Positions 9,497 through 18,923 of a DNA stretch of 64,000 nt are shown in pieces; within the stretch, counting starts at the first letter, position 1; every line of letters starts with the position of its first letter. The DNA comes from Mollicutes bacterium. Its GTDB lineage: Bacteria > Bacillota_I > Bacilli_A > Izemoplasmatales > Izemoplasmataceae. The DNA lies in the NCBI GenBank assembly GCA_003558105.1, contig PWMS01000034.1, positions 49,482 through 113,481 of the forward strand, read 5' to 3'. Both the position numbers and the translations under genes were made by a program. The notes under the pieces were generated by a model. It was not told where the DNA came from. It searched no databases and worked only from the letters and a program-made list of their open reading frames with translations.

Positions 9497-12400
9497 TTAG
9501 GAATTAAAGCCGTATTTATCTAAATAATCTTCAACGTCAGACTCTTCTACAAGGCTTTTGTTGGCTTCGTTTCGCTTCGTATCTTTATTGATCAGTTCAA
9601 CTGAAATACCTAAAGATTGAAGTTCGCGTGTCAACACGCGGAAAGATTCTGGTAAGGATGGTTCGGGAATACTCTTACCATCAACGATGGCACGGAAAAC
9701 TTTGTTTCTTCCGATGATATCATCACTTTTAACTGTGAGCATCTCTTGTAAGCAGTAAGCGGCGCCATAGGCTTCTAAAGCCCAGACTTCCATCTCACCA
9801 AATCGCTGACCACCGTTTTGAGCTTTACCACCCATCGGTTGTTGTGTAACTAAAGTATATGGACCCACGCTTCGAGCGTGTAATTTGTCATCAACCATGT
9901 GGTCGAGTTTAATCATATGCATGACACCGACTGAGACATCGTTATCGTAACGGTTTCCAGTTTGGCCTGAATAAAGCGGGGTTTTTCCGTTGGGTTGCAT
10001 CCCGGCTTCTTTCATAATCGCAACCAAGTCATCGTTACTGACACCATCGAAAACTGGGGTCGCAATATGGACACCTAGCTTTTTCGCGGCCATACCTAGA
10101 TGAATTTCTAAAACTTGGCCGATATTCATTCTTGAGGGAACCCCTAGTGGATTAAGCATGATGTCAATGGGGGTCCCATCTGGAAGATATGGCATATCTT
10201 CTTCGGGTAGAATTTTAGATATAACCCCTTTATTACCATGTCGACCAGCCATCTTATCGCCCTCTGATATTTTACGTTTTTGTACAATGAAAACGCGGAC
10301 AACTTCATTAGCCCCAGGAGGGAGTTCATCGCCATCGGCTCTGGAGAAATATTTAATACTATGGACAATACCGCCTCCGCCATGAGGTACACGGAGTGAG
10401 GTATCTCTAACTTCGCGTGATTTCTCACCAAAAATTGCAAGGAGTAAACGGTCTTCTGGCGTCGGGTCGGTTTGACCTTTTGGGGTCACTTTACCAACTA
10501 GAATGTCGCCTTCTTCCACTTCTGCACCAGGAATGATAATGCCACGATCATCCAAAAAGCGACGACCTTCTTCCCCAACGTTTGGAATTTCACGTGTAAT
10601 CTCTTCTTTTCCAAGTTTGGTATCACGCGCTTCAACATCGTATTTTTCGATATGAATGGACGTATAAATATCATCTTTAACCAAACGTTCAGATAAAATA
10701 ACGGCGTCCTCATAGTTGTAACCATTCCATGTCATAAAGGCAACCGTTACGTTTCTACCAACAGCTAATTCGCCTTCATCCATTGAAGGTCCGTCGGTAA
10801 TAACATCACCAGCTTTAATCTTTTCACCTATTTTGACAATCGGAATTTGGTTGAAACAGGTCCCTTGGTTAGAGCGTTCAAATTTTTCTAGTTCATAGGT
10901 ATCAATTTTACCGTCTTCGGCTTTAATTTTGATTTTCTTCGCATCGACATAGCTTACCTCGCCGTCGCGTTTAGCAACGATGGTGGCACCACTGTCTTTT
11001 GCGGCTTTGTATTCAATACCTGTGCCAACAAAGGGCGCTTCAGGCTTAAGTAAGGGAATCGCTTGTCGTTGCATGTTAGCACCCATCAACGCGCGGTTGG
11101 CGTCATCGTGTTCCAAGAATGGGATGGATGATGTCGAGATAGAAACAATCTGTTTAGGCGAAACATCGATTAAATCGATATCTTCTTTTGCATGCATTTT
11201 GGTATCGCCTCTATAGCGGGCAACCACATTATCATCCAAAACGCGTTTGTCATCATCCAATTTGATATTGGCCTGACCGATATGATATTTTTCTTCTTCA
11301 TCGGCTGTTAAGAAAATATATTCCTCGGTTATAAACAGTTCCATGTTGTCTTTTGATTTTTTAACTTTTTTAACTTTTAGATAAGGGGTTTCGATAAACC
11401 CATATTGATTGACACGCACATAAGAGGCCAAACTGTTAATCAAACCAATGTTTTGACCTTCAGGAGTCTCAATTGGACAGATGCGCCCGTAGTGAGAGTT
11501 GTGTACGTCTCGAACTTCGAATCCAGCACGATCACGGGTCAATCCACCAGGACCTAGTGCGGATAGACGACGCTTGTGTGTCAGCTCATCCAAGGGGTTG
11601 GTTTGACTCATAAATTGCGATAACTGTGAAGACCCAAAGAATTCTTTTAACGATGATGTCAAGGGTCTGATGTTAATCAAACTCTGTGGTTTCATATCAG
11701 AAGTATCGCGTGTAGACATGCGATCTTTAACGTTTTTCTCTAATTTCGAAAGACCAATTCTAAATTGATTTTTCAGAAGTTCACCAATCAATCGTAAACG
11801 TCGGTTCCCAAGGTGATCGATATCATCCAAGTTACCGTAGCCACTCATCAAGTTCAAATAATACCCGATGGAAGCGATAATGTCAGAAGGTACCAAATGT
11901 TCAGCGTATTCGGAAGAATCATTGCCGATTACACGAACGCGTTGTTCTTCATCGTCTTTATCGCGGTGGAAGATTTCCAAAATCTCTATCTTACTTAATT
12001 CAAAGTATAATTCTTCTTTAGAGAAAGTTTCTTTAATGCTTTCAATCATACGATCATAAGCATCGTTACCTTCTTGTTCGATAAAGGCTTTTTCATCCAT
12101 GTTTTGGGCTTTGAGATACCCCTCGACATAGTCTTCTGTCGACCAATATTTTTGGTATCTGATTTGCGCAAGTTTGTCTTCCTCATCCAGATAGCTCAAA
12201 TAAGGGTTAGCAGAAAGAATTTCTAGTTGTGTTTTATATTCATATTCTAGATTACGACTTAAAACACCGGCAACCTCTTCGGTGAAGTGTTGGCGGTTTT
12301 TATCTAGAATTTCTAATGTGTCTTTAGTGATCTCTGTACCGGATTCTACAATCACTTCGCCGGTTTCTTTGTCGATCACGTTTTGGGCTAAAATGTTATT

Positions 12401-13261
12401 TTCAAGATGATTTAAAATATCAAGTTTTTTATTGACCTTATAGCGACCAACTTTAGCGAGTTCATAGCGTTTTGCGTCAAATAATCGACTGACAAAAAAG
12501 CTGATAGCCCCTTCAATGGTGGCGGTTTCACCTTGACGAAGTTTGGAATAAACTTCCAAAATAGCATCGGTTGAGGTGGTCGTCATGTCTTTTTCTAAGG
12601 TGTTTTGAAGATAGGCATTATGGCCAAAAATCGCCTTCATCTGATCCGCACTAGAAAATCCTAAGGCTCTTAAAAGTGTCGTCATAGGAATTTTTTTCGA
12701 GCGGTCAAGTTTGACAAATAAATTGCCCTTAGAGCCGGTTTCATATTCTAACCAAGCGCCACGATTTGGAATAATTTGACCAAGATATTTCGACTCGAGG
12801 GTTTTGCGGTCTATTTCCTCGCTGAAAAACACGCCGGCACTTCGCACGATTTGCGAAACAATGACGCGTTCAGATCCATTTATGATAAAAGACGCTCTAG
12901 GCGTCATAAAAGGGAAATCTCCCATAAATATTTTTTGTTCAACGATCTCGCCGGTGTTGTTATTGACTAACTTGACACCGACACGGAGAGGTTTTGCATA
13001 AGTAAGCTCTTTTTCTTTAGCGGGCTTAATGGCATGTTTCGCTTCGCCGAATTCAATCCCTTCAAAAAAGAGTTCTAAATCACCTGTATGATTTTCAATT
13101 GGTGATATGTCGCGGAGTAATTCATCCAAGCCTTCATCGACAAACCAATCAAATGACTTGGTTTGTACCTCAATAAGATTGGGTAATTCAACGTTGGATT
13201 TAACCCGAGAGTAGTTTCTTCTTTCGCGTTTTTTACCATATTTAACGTTCGAGTAGTTCAC
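9497..13261 (-). CDS. rpoB: DNA-directed RNA polymerase subunit beta
   Basis: 1254 residues from the GTG at 13261, chosen because [19 protein letters not shown] aligns with the Bacillus N-terminus and GGGGTGG lies 6 nt upstream; an ATG at 13306 would add 15 unrelated residues. The rifampicin pocket reads [17 protein letters not shown]: the position equal to E. coli Asp516 is Ser (codon 11608-11606), while [14 protein letters not shown] keeps His526 and Ser531 equivalents. The C-terminal [11 protein letters not shown] segment is conserved. Core enzyme subunit carrying the fork loop and bridge contacts. Confidence 0.98.
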   Translation of the reverse strand: MNYSNVKYGKKRERRNYSRVKSNVELPNLIEVQTKSFDWFVDEGLDELLRDISPIENHTGDLELFFEGIEFGEAKHAIKPAKEKELTYAKPLRVGVKLVNNNTGEIVEQKIFMGDFPFMTPRASFIINGSERVIVSQIVRSAGVFFSEEIDRKTLESKYLGQIIPNRGAWLEYETGSKGNLFVKLDRSKKIPMTTLLRALGFSSADQMKAIFGHNAYLQNTLEKDMTTTSTDAILEVYSKLRQGETATIEGAISFFVSRLFDAKRYELAKVGRYKVNKKLDILNHLENNILAQNVIDKETGEVIVESGTEITKDTLEILDKNRQHFTEEVAGVLSRNLEYEYKTQLEILSANPYLSYLDEEDKLAQIRYQKYWSTEDYVEGYLKAQNMDEKAFIEQEGNDAYDRMIESIKETFSKEELYFELSKIEILEIFHRDKDDEEQRVRVIGNDSSEYAEHLVPSDIIASIGYYLNLMSGYGNLDDIDHLGNRRLRLIGELLKNQFRIGLSKLEKNVKDRMSTRDTSDMKPQSLINIRPLTSSLKEFFGSSQLSQFMSQTNPLDELTHKRRLSALGPGGLTRDRAGFEVRDVHNSHYGRICPIETPEGQNIGLINSLASYVRVNQYGFIETPYLKVKKVKKSKDNMELFITEEYIFLTADEEEKYHIGQANIKLDDDKRVLDDNVVARYRGDTKMHAKEDIDLIDVSPKQIVSISTSSIPFLEHDDANRALMGANMQRQAIPLLKPEAPFVGTGIEYKAAKDSGATIVAKRDGEVSYVDAKKIKIKAEDGKIDTYELEKFERSNQGTCFNQIPIVKIGEKIKAGDVITDGPSMDEGELAVGRNVTVAFMTWNGYNYEDAVILSERLVKDDIYTSIHIEKYDVEARDTKLGKEEITREIPNVGEEGRRFLDDRGIIIPGAEVEEGDILVGKVTPKGQTDPTPEDRLLLAIFGEKSREVRDTSLRVPHGGGGIVHSIKYFSRADGDELPPGANEVVRVFIVQKRKISEGDKMAGRHGNKGVISKILPEEDMPYLPDGTPIDIMLNPLGVPSRMNIGQVLEIHLGMAAKKLGVHIATPVFDGVSNDDLVAIMKEAGMQPNGKTPLYSGQTGNRYDNDVSVGVMHMIKLDHMVDDKLHARSVGPYTLVTQQPMGGKAQNGGQRFGEMEVWALEAYGAAYCLQEMLTVKSDDIIGRNKVFRAIVDGKSIPEPSLPESFRVLTRELQSLGISVELINKDTKRNEANKSLVEESDVEDYLDKYGFNS

Positions 13262-13314
13262 TAATATCCACCCCGTTTTAGATTTAGAAAAGTAATGCCA
13301 ACACAAAAAAGCGC

Positions 13315-13344
13315 ATTGTATCGCATTTTGTTATTTTATCACAA
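13315..13344 (-). promoter_or_regulatory. possible rpoB promoter
   Basis: Minus-strand TTGTGA (13344-13339), 18-bp spacer, TACAAT (13320-13315), about 54 nt upstream of the rpoB GTG. A TTGACA at 13353-13348 lies just upstream at unsuitable spacing. This would supplement read-through from the L10 operon. Confidence 0.35.
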
Positions 13345-13349
13345 ACATG

Positions 13350-13949
13350 TCAAGGCGTCAATGATTTTTTGAATAGGATAATATGAAATCCTTTACGCCT
13401 ATCAAAAATCTCAGCATGACCAATTTGATTTAAAAATTTTAATGCGGAAAGCGCACCATGTTTTTTGTGCATAACCATCCAACATTCGCCTTGCAAGGTT
13501 AAATGGTCTTTTATTTGTTTAAATATATCGTATAAAGCTTGTTTCCCAATTCGAATCGGTGGGTTGGTAACGATAAGGTCAAAATCGTTGTCGATACTTT
13601 CAAACGCACGACTTTTAACGACTTGTGCTTCAAGATGATTGATCGCACAATTTTTTCGTGCCAACCATAATGCACGTTCATTGACATCACTCAACGTTAC
13701 ATCCAAAGTATAAACCTTAGCCAATACAATGCCTAAAACACCATACCCACAACCCAAGTCAAGTACGCGATCAATCTTTGGTTTGATGCGTACAGTTCGC
13801 AGCAATAAATCGCTGGCTTGATCCACATGGTCTTTGGAGAAGACACCGTGATCACTGATAAATGTAAAGTGATGATCATCATATGTGTATGTTATGGTTT
13901 TTTGATTCGACTTGGTATCCTGTTGTTTCTCATCAAAATAATGACTCAT
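13350..13949 (-). CDS. class I SAM-dependent methyltransferase, RsmC/YbxB-like
   Basis: 199 residues. SAM-binding motif I is DLGCGYGVLG and motif IV is NPPIRIGK, the N-P-P-(I/F) signature of N-methyltransferases acting on nucleic acid bases. Length and position between rplL and rpoB match B. subtilis YbxB, an RsmC-like small methyltransferase presumed to modify rRNA guanine. Substrate not proven from sequence. Start at 13949 has AAAAGGTGAACGC upstream. Confidence 0.88.
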   Translation of the reverse strand: MSHYFDEKQQDTKSNQKTITYTYDDHHFTFISDHGVFSKDHVDQASDLLLRTVRIKPKIDRVLDLGCGYGVLGIVLAKVYTLDVTLSDVNERALWLARKNCAINHLEAQVVKSRAFESIDNDFDLIVTNPPIRIGKQALYDIFKQIKDHLTLQGECWMVMHKKHGALSALKFLNQIGHAEIFDRRKGFHIILFKKSLTP

Positions 13950-13980
13950 GCGTTCACCTTTTCTTTTTGGTCTCCCAAAA

Positions 13981-14014
13981 GGGAAAAAACCTGAGTAGAT
14001 GATACCCAGGTTTT
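13981..14014 (-). terminator. terminator after rplL
   Basis: Stem AAAACCTG with CAGGTTTT (13986-13993 and 14007-14014), 13-nt loop, followed on the minus strand by a T6 tract. It lies 17 nt after the rplL stop and probably sets the high L7/L12 to beta-subunit mRNA ratio by partial termination. Confidence 0.75.
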
Positions 14015-14030
14015 ACAGTTGGTGAAACGT

Positions 14031-14396
14031 TTATTTAACTTCGACTTCAGCGCCAGCTTCTTCGAGTTGTTCTTTGATGCCTTCAGCTTCTTCTGGGTCG
14101 ATGTCTTCTTTGACAGGTGCCGGTGCACTATCAACAAGCGCTTTAGCTTCTTTAAGACCGAGACCCGTGATTTCACGGATGGCTTTAATAACCCCGATTT
14201 TCTTTTGACCAGGCGCTACTAGAGTTACCGTTACTTCACTTGGTTCATCTGATGCATCTGCGGCTGCAGGACCAGCAACAGCAACAGCACTAGGATCAAC
14301 ACCGAATTCTTCTTTCATTAAGTCGACAAGTTCTTTAAGTTCCAATAAAGTTTTTTCCTTTAACGCTTCAATAATTTCTGCATTTTTTAATGCCAT
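14031..14396 (-). CDS. rplL: 50S ribosomal protein L7/L12
   Basis: 121 residues. N-terminal dimerisation helix, an Ala/Pro-rich hinge ([13 protein letters not shown]) and the C-terminal factor-binding domain ([21 protein letters not shown]). The stalk protein recruits translational GTPases. It follows rplJ by 14 nt and is followed by a terminator. Confidence 0.98.
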   Translation of the reverse strand: MALKNAEIIEALKEKTLLELKELVDLMKEEFGVDPSAVAVAGPAAADASDEPSEVTVTLVAPGQKKIGVIKAIREITGLGLKEAKALVDSAPAPVKEDIDPEEAEGIKEQLEEAGAEVEVK

Positions 14397-14410
14397 GATA
14401 TTTCCTCCTA

Positions 14411-14914
14411 TTATCCGTTATTCTCTTCTAAATTTTCAACGTGCATGTTGATGGCAATAGCCATATGTTTGATCGGCTCTAAAATGCCGCTGGCAAACAT
14501 GGTAAGTAATTGATCTCTAGATGGAATGGTAGCGATGGTTTGAATTTTGTCATTGTCCATGTATTCTTCATCGACAATCCCAACTTTGAGTTCTAAAGCT
14601 TTGTGATCTTTTGCGTATTCATAGATGGTTTTTGCGGCGCTGACACTGTCTTCATGACTCATGACGAGCGCATTTGGTCCTGTGATGTGTTCAACAAGGT
14701 CACCATAGCCTGCAGCTTCAGCTGCGCGTCTGATGATATTGTTTTTTAGTACTTTGAATTCACAACCGTTATTTAATAATTCAACACGAAGTTTTGTCAC
14801 TTCATCAACGGTCAAACCAAGGTAGTTTACAACAACAACAGAATTGGCTGCTTGCATTTTTTCTGTCAATTCTTCAACGAGTACTTTTTTGGTTTCAATT
14901 GCTTTTTGTCCCAA
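14411..14914 (-). CDS. rplJ: 50S ribosomal protein L10
   Basis: 167 residues. Stalk base protein that anchors L7/L12 dimers. N-terminal half has the [17 protein letters not shown] motif and the C-terminal helix [19 protein letters not shown] docks L12. A structured L10-type leader precedes it, so autogenous control by L10(L12) binding to the mRNA is expected. Confidence 0.98.
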   Translation of the reverse strand: MGQKAIETKKVLVEELTEKMQAANSVVVVNYLGLTVDEVTKLRVELLNNGCEFKVLKNNIIRRAAEAAGYGDLVEHITGPNALVMSHEDSVSAAKTIYEYAKDHKALELKVGIVDEEYMDNDKIQTIATIPSRDQLLTMFASGILEPIKHMAIAINMHVENLEENNG

Positions 14915-14935
14915 CGTTCACACCTCCTGAGTGCT

Positions 14936-15045
14936 ACAATAAAAACCTCTTTTGTCGACGACAAAAGAGGTTTGGTTTCCAACTTTTATCTGCTTAGGCT
15001 ATTAAGCTTTCGCCCCTAAGGTCTTCGACAAGATTTTATTGTATG
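14936..15045 (-). ncRNA. ribosomal L10 leader (autoregulatory mRNA leader of rplJL)
   Basis: The 139-nt gap between rplA and rplJ holds a structured leader. On the minus strand CTTAGG and CCTAAG (about 15020-15015 and 14997-14992) pair around GGCGAAAGCTTAATAG, and a 15-bp perfect terminator stem (14943-14973) follows with five T. This layout matches the Bacillota L10 leader, in which L10(L12) binding favours the terminator. Assignment is from position and architecture; a covariance search would settle it. Confidence 0.7.
14938..14973 (-). terminator. leader terminator upstream of rplJ
   Basis: Perfect 15-bp inverted repeat AAACCTCTTTTGTCG and complement (14943-14973), single-base centre, followed on the minus strand by TTTTTATT. 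It is the regulated terminator of the L10 leader and can also end rplKA transcripts. Confidence 0.8.
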
Positions 15046-15053
15046 GTTTTATG

Positions 15054-15746
15054 TTATGAAATTGAGCTTGGGTCAATTTTAATGCCTGGGCTCATGGTTG
15101 ATGCAATAGCGATATTCTTGATGTATACGCCTTTAACCGTATGTGGTCTTAGGCTACGAACGGTTTCATAGAACGATTTGATGTTTTCGGCGAGCTTGTC
15201 GCTTGAAAATGACATTTTACCAACGATGAGATGAAGATTACCGACTTTATCAACGCGATATTCAACTTTACCCGCTTTGATTTCTTCGACCGCTTTTGTA
15301 ACATCTTGTGTCACGGTACCGGTTTTCGGATTGGGCATAAGCCCTTTTGGACCTAAAGTACGACCCAATTTACCGACTTGAGACATCATATCGGGGGTGG
15401 CTACCACCGTATCGAACTCTGTCCAACCTTTCATCACTTTGTTGATTAACTCCTCATCGCCAACGTAATCTGCGCCGGCAGCTTCAGCTTCTTTCGCTTT
15501 ATCGCCTTTAGCGAAAACTAAAACGGTTTTAGTTTTCCCTGTACCGTTTGGTAAAACGGTAGCGCCACGAAGATTTTGTTCGGCTTTACGAGGGTTCAAA
15601 TTCAAACGAAACGCCAGTTCAACAGAAGCATCAAAACTTTCAAATGAAATATTCTTTAGTAAATCGACCGCTTCTTTTAATTGATAATTTTTGGTACGGT
15701 CGATTTTTTCAAGCGCTTCGGCATATTTTTTACCTTTTTTTGCCAT
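15054..15746 (-). CDS. rplA: 50S ribosomal protein L1
   Basis: 230 residues from the ATG at 15746 ([16 protein letters not shown]), which is preceded by AGGAGGAAAAATC; an earlier in-frame start at 15788 would add 14 untypical residues. L1 stalk protein involved in E-site tRNA release. The [14 protein letters not shown] and [14 protein letters not shown] motifs are conserved. Follows rplK by 71 nt. Confidence 0.97.
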   Translation of the reverse strand: MAKKGKKYAEALEKIDRTKNYQLKEAVDLLKNISFESFDASVELAFRLNLNPRKAEQNLRGATVLPNGTGKTKTVLVFAKGDKAKEAEAAGADYVGDEELINKVMKGWTEFDTVVATPDMMSQVGKLGRTLGPKGLMPNPKTGTVTQDVTKAVEEIKAGKVEYRVDKVGNLHLIVGKMSFSSDKLAENIKSFYETVRSLRPHTVKGVYIKNIAIASTMSPGIKIDPSSIS

Positions 15747-15817
15747 GATTTTTCCTCCTAAATGTGGTCTAGCGGAATGTCCTCCCACAATTAGTTGTAT
15801 ATGAACAACTAGTTGCT

Positions 15818-16246
15818 TTAGTCTTTGACAACGATTCCCATGTTTCGTGCAGAACCTTCAATAATGCGCATGGCCGCTTCAATGTCATTAGCATTGAGGT
15901 CGGGCATTTTGGTCTCTGCGATTTCACGCACTTGTTCGCGTGATACGGTACCGACTTTCTCTGTTAAAGGATTGCCTGCACCTTTTTCAACACCAGCCGC
16001 TTTGCGCAATAAATCTGCTGCAGGTGGGGTTTTGGTAATGAACGAAAATGTTCTGTCTTCATACACTGTAATTTCTACAGGAATGATGTTGCCCATTTGT
16101 TCACGTGTTTTTTCGTTAAATTTCGTGCAAAATTCTTGGATGTTTACACCGGCTTGCCCTAAGGCTGGGCCAACTGGTGGTGCGGGGTTTGCTTTCCCTG
16201 CGGGGATTTGTAATTTAACGACGTTTTTAACATCTTTTTTAGCCAC
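15818..16246 (-). CDS. rplK: 50S ribosomal protein L11
   Basis: 142 residues from a GTG at 16246 ([19 protein letters not shown]). AGGAGG lies 8 nt upstream; an in-frame GTG at 16255 is part of that Shine-Dalgarno site and cannot be the start. [14 protein letters not shown], the GTPase-centre segment, is intact. First gene of the rplKA transcript behind a consensus promoter. Confidence 0.96.
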   Translation of the reverse strand: MAKKDVKNVVKLQIPAGKANPAPPVGPALGQAGVNIQEFCTKFNEKTREQMGNIIPVEITVYEDRTFSFITKTPPAADLLRKAAGVEKGAGNPLTEKVGTVSREQVREIAETKMPDLNANDIEAAMRIIEGSARNMGIVVKD

Positions 16247-16310
16247 GAAAGACACCTCCTCATATTCGTGATGTGGTCAACGGATCTTGTCATATTTGAC
16301 CCTTCCACTC

Positions 16311-16338
16311 TAAAAATAAGCATGTCGCAAGACATGCT
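16311..16338 (-). terminator. hairpin at the 5' end of the rplK transcript
   Basis: Stem AGCATGTC-TTGC-GACATGCT (16338-16319, minus strand) followed by TATTTTTA. It sits immediately after the -10 element of the rplK promoter, so its upstream arm starts at the predicted +1. It can terminate nusG read-through and may also be a 5' stabiliser of the rplK mRNA. Confidence 0.6.
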
Positions 16339-16343
16339 CAATC

Positions 16344-16372
16344 ATTATACACCAAAGCATTCTTTGTGTCAA
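16344..16372 (-). promoter_or_regulatory. consensus sigma-A promoter for rplK-rplA
   Basis: Perfect TTGACA (16372-16367), 17-bp spacer, perfect TATAAT (16349-16344) on the minus strand, about 98 nt upstream of the rplK GTG. Confidence 0.88.
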
Positions 16373-16387
16373 TTATTCATGCGGTAA

Positions 16388-16933
16388 TTACACATTTGTG
16401 TCAATTTCATCAAAAGTAAGTTGTTTTGGTGTTTCACGACCAAACATCTCAACGAGTACGGTAACCAGTTGTTTGTCCTGATCAACAGTCTCAACTGTAC
16501 CGATTTTATTCATAAATGGTCCTGCGGTTACGCGGACTTTTTGGCCTTTTTGAACATCTAACTTTGGCGTTGTGATGACACCGGCACGTTTTAAGATTGG
16601 ATTGATTTCATCGGGTGGTAAGGGAATGGGTTTGGTACCGCCACCACTACTGCCTAAAAAGCCAGTTACCCCCGGGGTATTACGCACGACAAACCAAGAA
16701 TCGTCTGTCACAATCATTTCTACAAAAACATAACCAGGATAGATTTTATTGACTTTTTCTTTGGTTGTGCCATCGGCTTTCTTTTCCAAAACCGTCTCTT
16801 CAGGCATGACAACTTGGAAGATTTTATCTTCCATCTGCATGGTTTCAATTCTGCGTTCTAAATTAATTTTTACAGAATTCTCTTGGCCTGAATACGTTTG
16901 AATAATAAACCATTTTTTTTCTTCATTCATCAT
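16388..16933 (-). CDS. nusG: transcription termination/antitermination factor NusG
   Basis: 181 residues. NGN domain starts KWFIIQTYSGQE and includes the FVEMIVTDDSWFVVRNTPGVTGF core; the C-terminal KOW domain reads QKVRVTAGPFMNKIGTV. Binds the RNA polymerase clamp and modulates pausing and termination. It starts directly after the secE stop (TAAATG), so translation is coupled. Confidence 0.97.
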   Translation of the reverse strand: MMNEEKKWFIIQTYSGQENSVKINLERRIETMQMEDKIFQVVMPEETVLEKKADGTTKEKVNKIYPGYVFVEMIVTDDSWFVVRNTPGVTGFLGSSGGGTKPIPLPPDEINPILKRAGVITTPKLDVQKGQKVRVTAGPFMNKIGTVETVDQDKQLVTVLVEMFGRETPKQLTFDEIDTNV

Positions 16934-17371
16934 TTAAGCACCCAAACCATATAAGAAATCAAAGAGTGGTCTGAATATAAAGTCATAAAGAACAAATATT
17001 GCACCAAGGAAAATTACAAACCCAAACACACGGGCGGTGTGATTGGCCATGATCTCTTTGTTGGGCCATGAGACACGACGTAATTCTTTAAATCCCGGTA
17101 AAAAGAATGGAATGACGGCTACCAACAAAGCAACCGCACCAAAAATAATAACCGCGACGGAGAATAATGTTCTACGAAGTGAAGTCGCAAACAACCAAAA
17201 ATCTGTCATCGTAATGCGCAAGACATCGCCTTCTAAAATATAAACCCCTAATACAAGTACCAAGGCGCCAAGAACACCAAGAATCAATCCTTCAAAGGGA
17301 TATTCTTTCTTTAAAATATCTAAAACTTTTGAAACTTTTTCTTCTCTACTACGTTCTTTTTTTTCTGCCAT
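16934..17371 (-). CDS. secE: preprotein translocase subunit SecE (long form)
   Basis: 145 residues, about twice the usual Gram-positive SecE. The diagnostic FKELRRVSWPNKEI amphipathic helix followed by the final membrane segment (VFGFVIFLGAIFVLYDFIF) is at residues about 93-130. Two extra hydrophobic segments (about 28-48 and 68-90) precede it, giving three predicted membrane spans as in enterobacterial SecE. The N-terminus is charged. Its place between rpmG and nusG confirms identity. Confidence 0.92.
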   Translation of the reverse strand: MAEKKERSREEKVSKVLDILKKEYPFEGLILGVLGALVLVLGVYILEGDVLRITMTDFWLFATSLRRTLFSVAVIIFGAVALLVAVIPFFLPGFKELRRVSWPNKEIMANHTARVFGFVIFLGAIFVLYDFIFRPLFDFLYGLGA

Positions 17372-17383
17372 AAGATTACGCTC

Positions 17384-17530
17384 CTATTTACTTTCTTTAT
17401 GTATCGTATGTTGATTACAACGTTTGCAATACTTCTTAATCTTCATGCGTTCTTTGTTTTCTTTTTGTTTATATGATGTGTAATTTCGAGAAAGGCATTG
17501 CTCACATATGAGAATAATTTTTTGACGCAT
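17384..17530 (-). CDS. rpmG: 50S ribosomal protein L33 (zinc type)
   Basis: 48 residues read directly from the sequence: it begins [17 protein letters not shown] and ends [17 protein letters not shown]. Both CxxC pairs (Cys9/Cys12, Cys35/Cys38) are present, so this is the zinc-binding C+ form. Located between the sigma factor and secE as in Bacillus. A TTGACA-N17-TAGATT promoter lies just upstream. Confidence 0.95.
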   Translation of the reverse strand: MRQKIILICEQCLSRNYTSYKQKENKERMKIKKYCKRCNQHTIHKESK

Positions 17531-17554
17531 GATATCACAACCTTGCAAATATAT

Positions 17555-17583
17555 AATCTACCAAAAACGCCGCACTTTGTCAA
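17555..17583 (-). promoter_or_regulatory. probable promoter for rpmG-secE-nusG
   Basis: Minus-strand TTGACA (17583-17578), 17-bp spacer, TAGATT (17560-17555), overlapping the end of the sigma factor gene and 25 nt before the rpmG ATG. Confidence 0.5.
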
Positions 17584-17584
17584 C

Positions 17585-18130
17585 TTATTCCGCACTAAAA
17601 TACGCCTTTATTTTCTCTTTTGAACGATGTAAGGCGTTATAAATTTTCTTTTCTTCTAGTTGATAATCTTCTGCAATGCGGGCTATTGGTATGTTTTTCA
17701 ATTCTTTTAAAGCATATACCATAAACTCAAGATTCGTCAATACTTTTTTTATTTCTGAAACGTGCAAGCCATAGTATACGGAGTTTTCTTCAATCACGTG
17801 ATTTAATGACGCAATGCAATCTTTATAACGAACCATTTTGTCTTTTCGACGTGACCTCGTTCTTATCATCGTGATGAAATGGCGTTCGAGTGCCATTTCA
17901 AAAAATCTAGTGAAACTTTTTTTATAGGCATCATCAAAAGAAAACGCCGTTTTATGAAGTACCATAAGACCTTCTTGAAAAAGGTCATCAAAATCATAAG
18001 ATAAATTATAATGATGAATTTTTTTCGCAATCATATTTTGATATTGACCCACCAACAACTCAAAGGCCGTCTCATCGCCTTGTTTGATTCGGTCAATAAT
18101 TTCAAAATCATTATGACTGCGTCTTTTCAT
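17585..18130 (-). CDS. RNA polymerase sigma factor, SigH-like
   Basis: 181 residues. Region 2 is seen as FDDLFQEGLMVLHKTAFSFD (core binding and -10 recognition) and region 4 as a helix-turn-helix ending KIYNALHRSKEKIKAYF. Sigma-70 family, group 3/ECF-sized. Position between rlmB and rpmG is exactly that of sigH (sigma-30) in Bacillus, though it is about 35 residues shorter. No spore genes are seen here; in non-sporulating relatives SigH-like factors serve competence or growth-transition roles, so its regulon is open. Start follows rlmB by 2 nt. Confidence 0.8.
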   Translation of the reverse strand: MKRRSHNDFEIIDRIKQGDETAFELLVGQYQNMIAKKIHHYNLSYDFDDLFQEGLMVLHKTAFSFDDAYKKSFTRFFEMALERHFITMIRTRSRRKDKMVRYKDCIASLNHVIEENSVYYGLHVSEIKKVLTNLEFMVYALKELKNIPIARIAEDYQLEEKKIYNALHRSKEKIKAYFSAE

Positions 18131-18132
18131 GA

Positions 18133-18834
18133 TTATCCCCTTCTGCGTTTCGAGATATCATGCAATACAACACCGGTACTAACAGAAATGTTCAGACTGT
18201 TCACATTGCCTTGCATGGGAATTTTGACAAGATAGTCACAATTTTCTCTAACCAACCGGCTCATACCCGAGCCTTCGCTTCCAAACACCACACAAAGGTC
18301 CAAATCAACATGGATGTCATCTAACGTCTCGCTTGATTCAAGGTCTGTACCCACGACCCAAACGTTTTCTTCTTTTAATGTTTTAATCGCTTGGTTTAAA
18401 TTGGTGACCTGAATCAAATCAACATACTCAATCGCCCCTGAGGATACTTTCACTACCGTGGGGTTGATAGTAGCACTCCGATGTTTGGGAAAGATAAGGC
18501 CACTTGCCCCGAAGGCTTCAACATTTCGGATGACAGCACCCAAATTATGTGGATCGGTGATGCCATCAAGCATGACGTAAAGTTTTTTCTCGGTTTTATG
18601 CAAAGCGTCTTTTAAACTGAGAAAGGTATAATCCTCAACATTTGCCGCAATGTTTTGATGGGTCTCGCCGAATTTTTTAGCCATGGCGTCTTTTCTCAAC
18701 ACCGTTAATTTGATGTTTTTCTTCTGCGCTTCTTTCCGGATGTCTTTATGGGTGTTTTCAATGTAAAATAGCTCATATATTTTCCGGTTGGCACGCAGTG
18801 CTTCTTTAATGGGGTTGGTACCATAAATTAACAT
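18133..18834 (-). CDS. rlmB: 23S rRNA (guanosine-2'-O-)-methyltransferase RlmB
   Basis: 233 residues from the ATG at 18834 (MLIYGTNPIKEALR), preceded by GAGGACAAG; an earlier ATG at 18921 would add 29 residues before the usual start. SpoU/TrmH (SPOUT) fold with an N-terminal L30e-like substrate domain and the knot motifs LDGITDPHNLGAVIRN, VVFGSEGSGM and NSLNISVSTGVVL. Predicted to 2'-O-methylate a 23S rRNA guanosine. Neighbour of mrnC and cysS as in Bacillus. Confidence 0.93.
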   Translation of the reverse strand: MLIYGTNPIKEALRANRKIYELFYIENTHKDIRKEAQKKNIKLTVLRKDAMAKKFGETHQNIAANVEDYTFLSLKDALHKTEKKLYVMLDGITDPHNLGAVIRNVEAFGASGLIFPKHRSATINPTVVKVSSGAIEYVDLIQVTNLNQAIKTLKEENVWVVGTDLESSETLDDIHVDLDLCVVFGSEGSGMSRLVRENCDYLVKIPMQGNVNSLNISVSTGVVLHDISKRRRG

Positions 18835-18923
18835 AAACTTGTCCTCTTTTGCTTTAATCTTATCATAAAAACGCACCGCAGATTTTGCAAAAAACCTAGA
18901 TTTTTTACACCAAAACTTCAAGT

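Noticed and set aside
13348-13353. TTGACA as the -35 of an rpoB promoter
   Set aside because: No -10 at 16-18 bp; the matching hexamers lie at 9 and 27 bp. A TTGTGA/TACAAT pair fits better.
15825-16271. 148-codon plus-strand open frame
   Set aside because: Exactly antisense to rplK, with no ribosome site and no recognisable protein; a shadow of the conserved gene.
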